Below are positions 5,821 to 6,043 of a stretch of DNA of 6,043 nucleotides, piece after piece. Source of the stretch: Flavobacteriaceae bacterium (GTDB lineage: Bacteria > Bacteroidota > Bacteroidia > Flavobacteriales > Flavobacteriaceae); NCBI GenBank assembly GCA_003511845.1, contig DOIV01000006.1, positions 861 to 6,903 on the forward strand, read 5' to 3'. The notes beneath the pieces are model-generated. The model did not search any database, was not told the origin of the DNA, and saw only the letters and a program-made list of their open reading frames with translations. The position numbers and the translations under genes were made by a program. Position 1 is the first letter of the stretch. Every line of letters begins with the position of its first letter.

Positions 5821-6043
5821 ATGAATAAATTAAGATTAACGGTATTATTATTTCTGATAATTGTGAGCGTTTTTTCACAAGAAAAACCCTATGTAACCTA
5901 TCAAGTTAACAAAGGAGAAACAGTTTTTAGTGTGTCTCAAAAGTTTAACACAACTACTCAGAATTTATTAACATTGAATCCAGATATTAAAGACAATATT
6001 ATTTCTGAAAATCAGATTTTAATAATTCCGAATAAAAAATACA
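5821..6043 (+). CDS. Secreted LysM-domain protein (5' part, cut by right edge)
   Basis: The first 74 codons of an open frame that runs off the window. Residues 1-19 form a signal peptide (MNKLRL, then a hydrophobic run) with a probable signal peptidase I site after VFS, before QEKP; there is no lipobox cysteine. Residues about 26-70 are one LysM repeat: TYQVNKGETVFSVSQKFN, then LLTLNPDI and ISENQILIIP, with the usual GET and NP marks. LysM domains bind peptidoglycan, so the product is likely exported to the periplasm and attached to the wall. From memory, flavobacteria often carry after guaA a protein with LysM plus a periplasmic-binding-protein-like (PBP1) domain; the missing part may be that, but this is not visible here. 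The ATG at 5821 is preceded by an A-rich stretch (TTTTAAAATA), a typical start context in this phylum. The 36-base gap to guaA has no promoter box or terminator. Confidence 0.85.
   Translation, partial: MNKLRLTVLLFLIIVSVFSQEKPYVTYQVNKGETVFSVSQKFNTTTQNLLTLNPDIKDNIISENQILIIPNKKY

Noticed and set aside
1..6043. CRISPR array, tRNA or rRNA gene, insertion sequence or attachment site
   Set aside because: No regularly spaced direct repeats, no tRNA-like cloverleaf or CCA-end pattern, no transposase or integrase coding sequence was seen.

Overview
The window looks like chromosomal DNA of a member of the Bacteroidota, most likely a flavobacterium. The evidence is the strong AT bias, the absence of clear Shine-Dalgarno sites, promoter boxes of the TAnnTTTG type, a lipoprotein with an acidic SDD stretch just after its lipobox cysteine, and a GMP synthase with the flavobacterial-style N-terminus [13 protein letters not shown]. 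Species cannot be told from this window.

Layout. Plus strand, 1-1252: the 3' end of bshC (bacillithiol synthesis, cut by the left edge) followed after one base by a SanA-like DUF218 membrane protein. Minus strand, 3967-1249: a likely three-gene operon read right to left. It holds an unrecognised 155-residue Lys-rich, Arg-free protein, an RppH-like Nudix hydrolase, and a 589-residue right-handed beta-helix lipoprotein. The SanA-like gene and the lipoprotein gene meet tail to tail and share the four bases TTAA, so both stop codons sit in one palindrome. Bases 3968-4251 form a non-coding divergent region. Plus strand again, 4252 to the right edge: guaA (complete GMP synthase), then the start of a secreted LysM-domain protein cut by the right edge.

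The divergent region is the most interesting part. It has a good Bacteroidota-type promoter (TTG, 20 bases, TAGCTTTG) reading toward guaA. The TTTG of its -7 box is half of a perfect 14-bp palindrome whose other half supplies the TTTG of a mirror-image -7 box reading toward the minus-strand operon. The predicted guaA leader of about 200 nt carries a perfect 7-bp hairpin, a second AT-rich hairpin and a second TAnnTTTG box that touches the guaA start. The minus-strand leader has its own inverted repeat just before the start codon.

Most genes are housekeeping or cell-envelope functions: thiol redox, envelope barrier, nucleotide or RNA 5'-end metabolism, GMP synthesis, and peptidoglycan-associated and surface lipoproteins. 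I see no mobile element, CRISPR array, tRNA or rRNA. I found no convincing new defence or mobile system. The open questions are the unknown protein, the role of the beta-helix lipoprotein, and the control of the divergent region.
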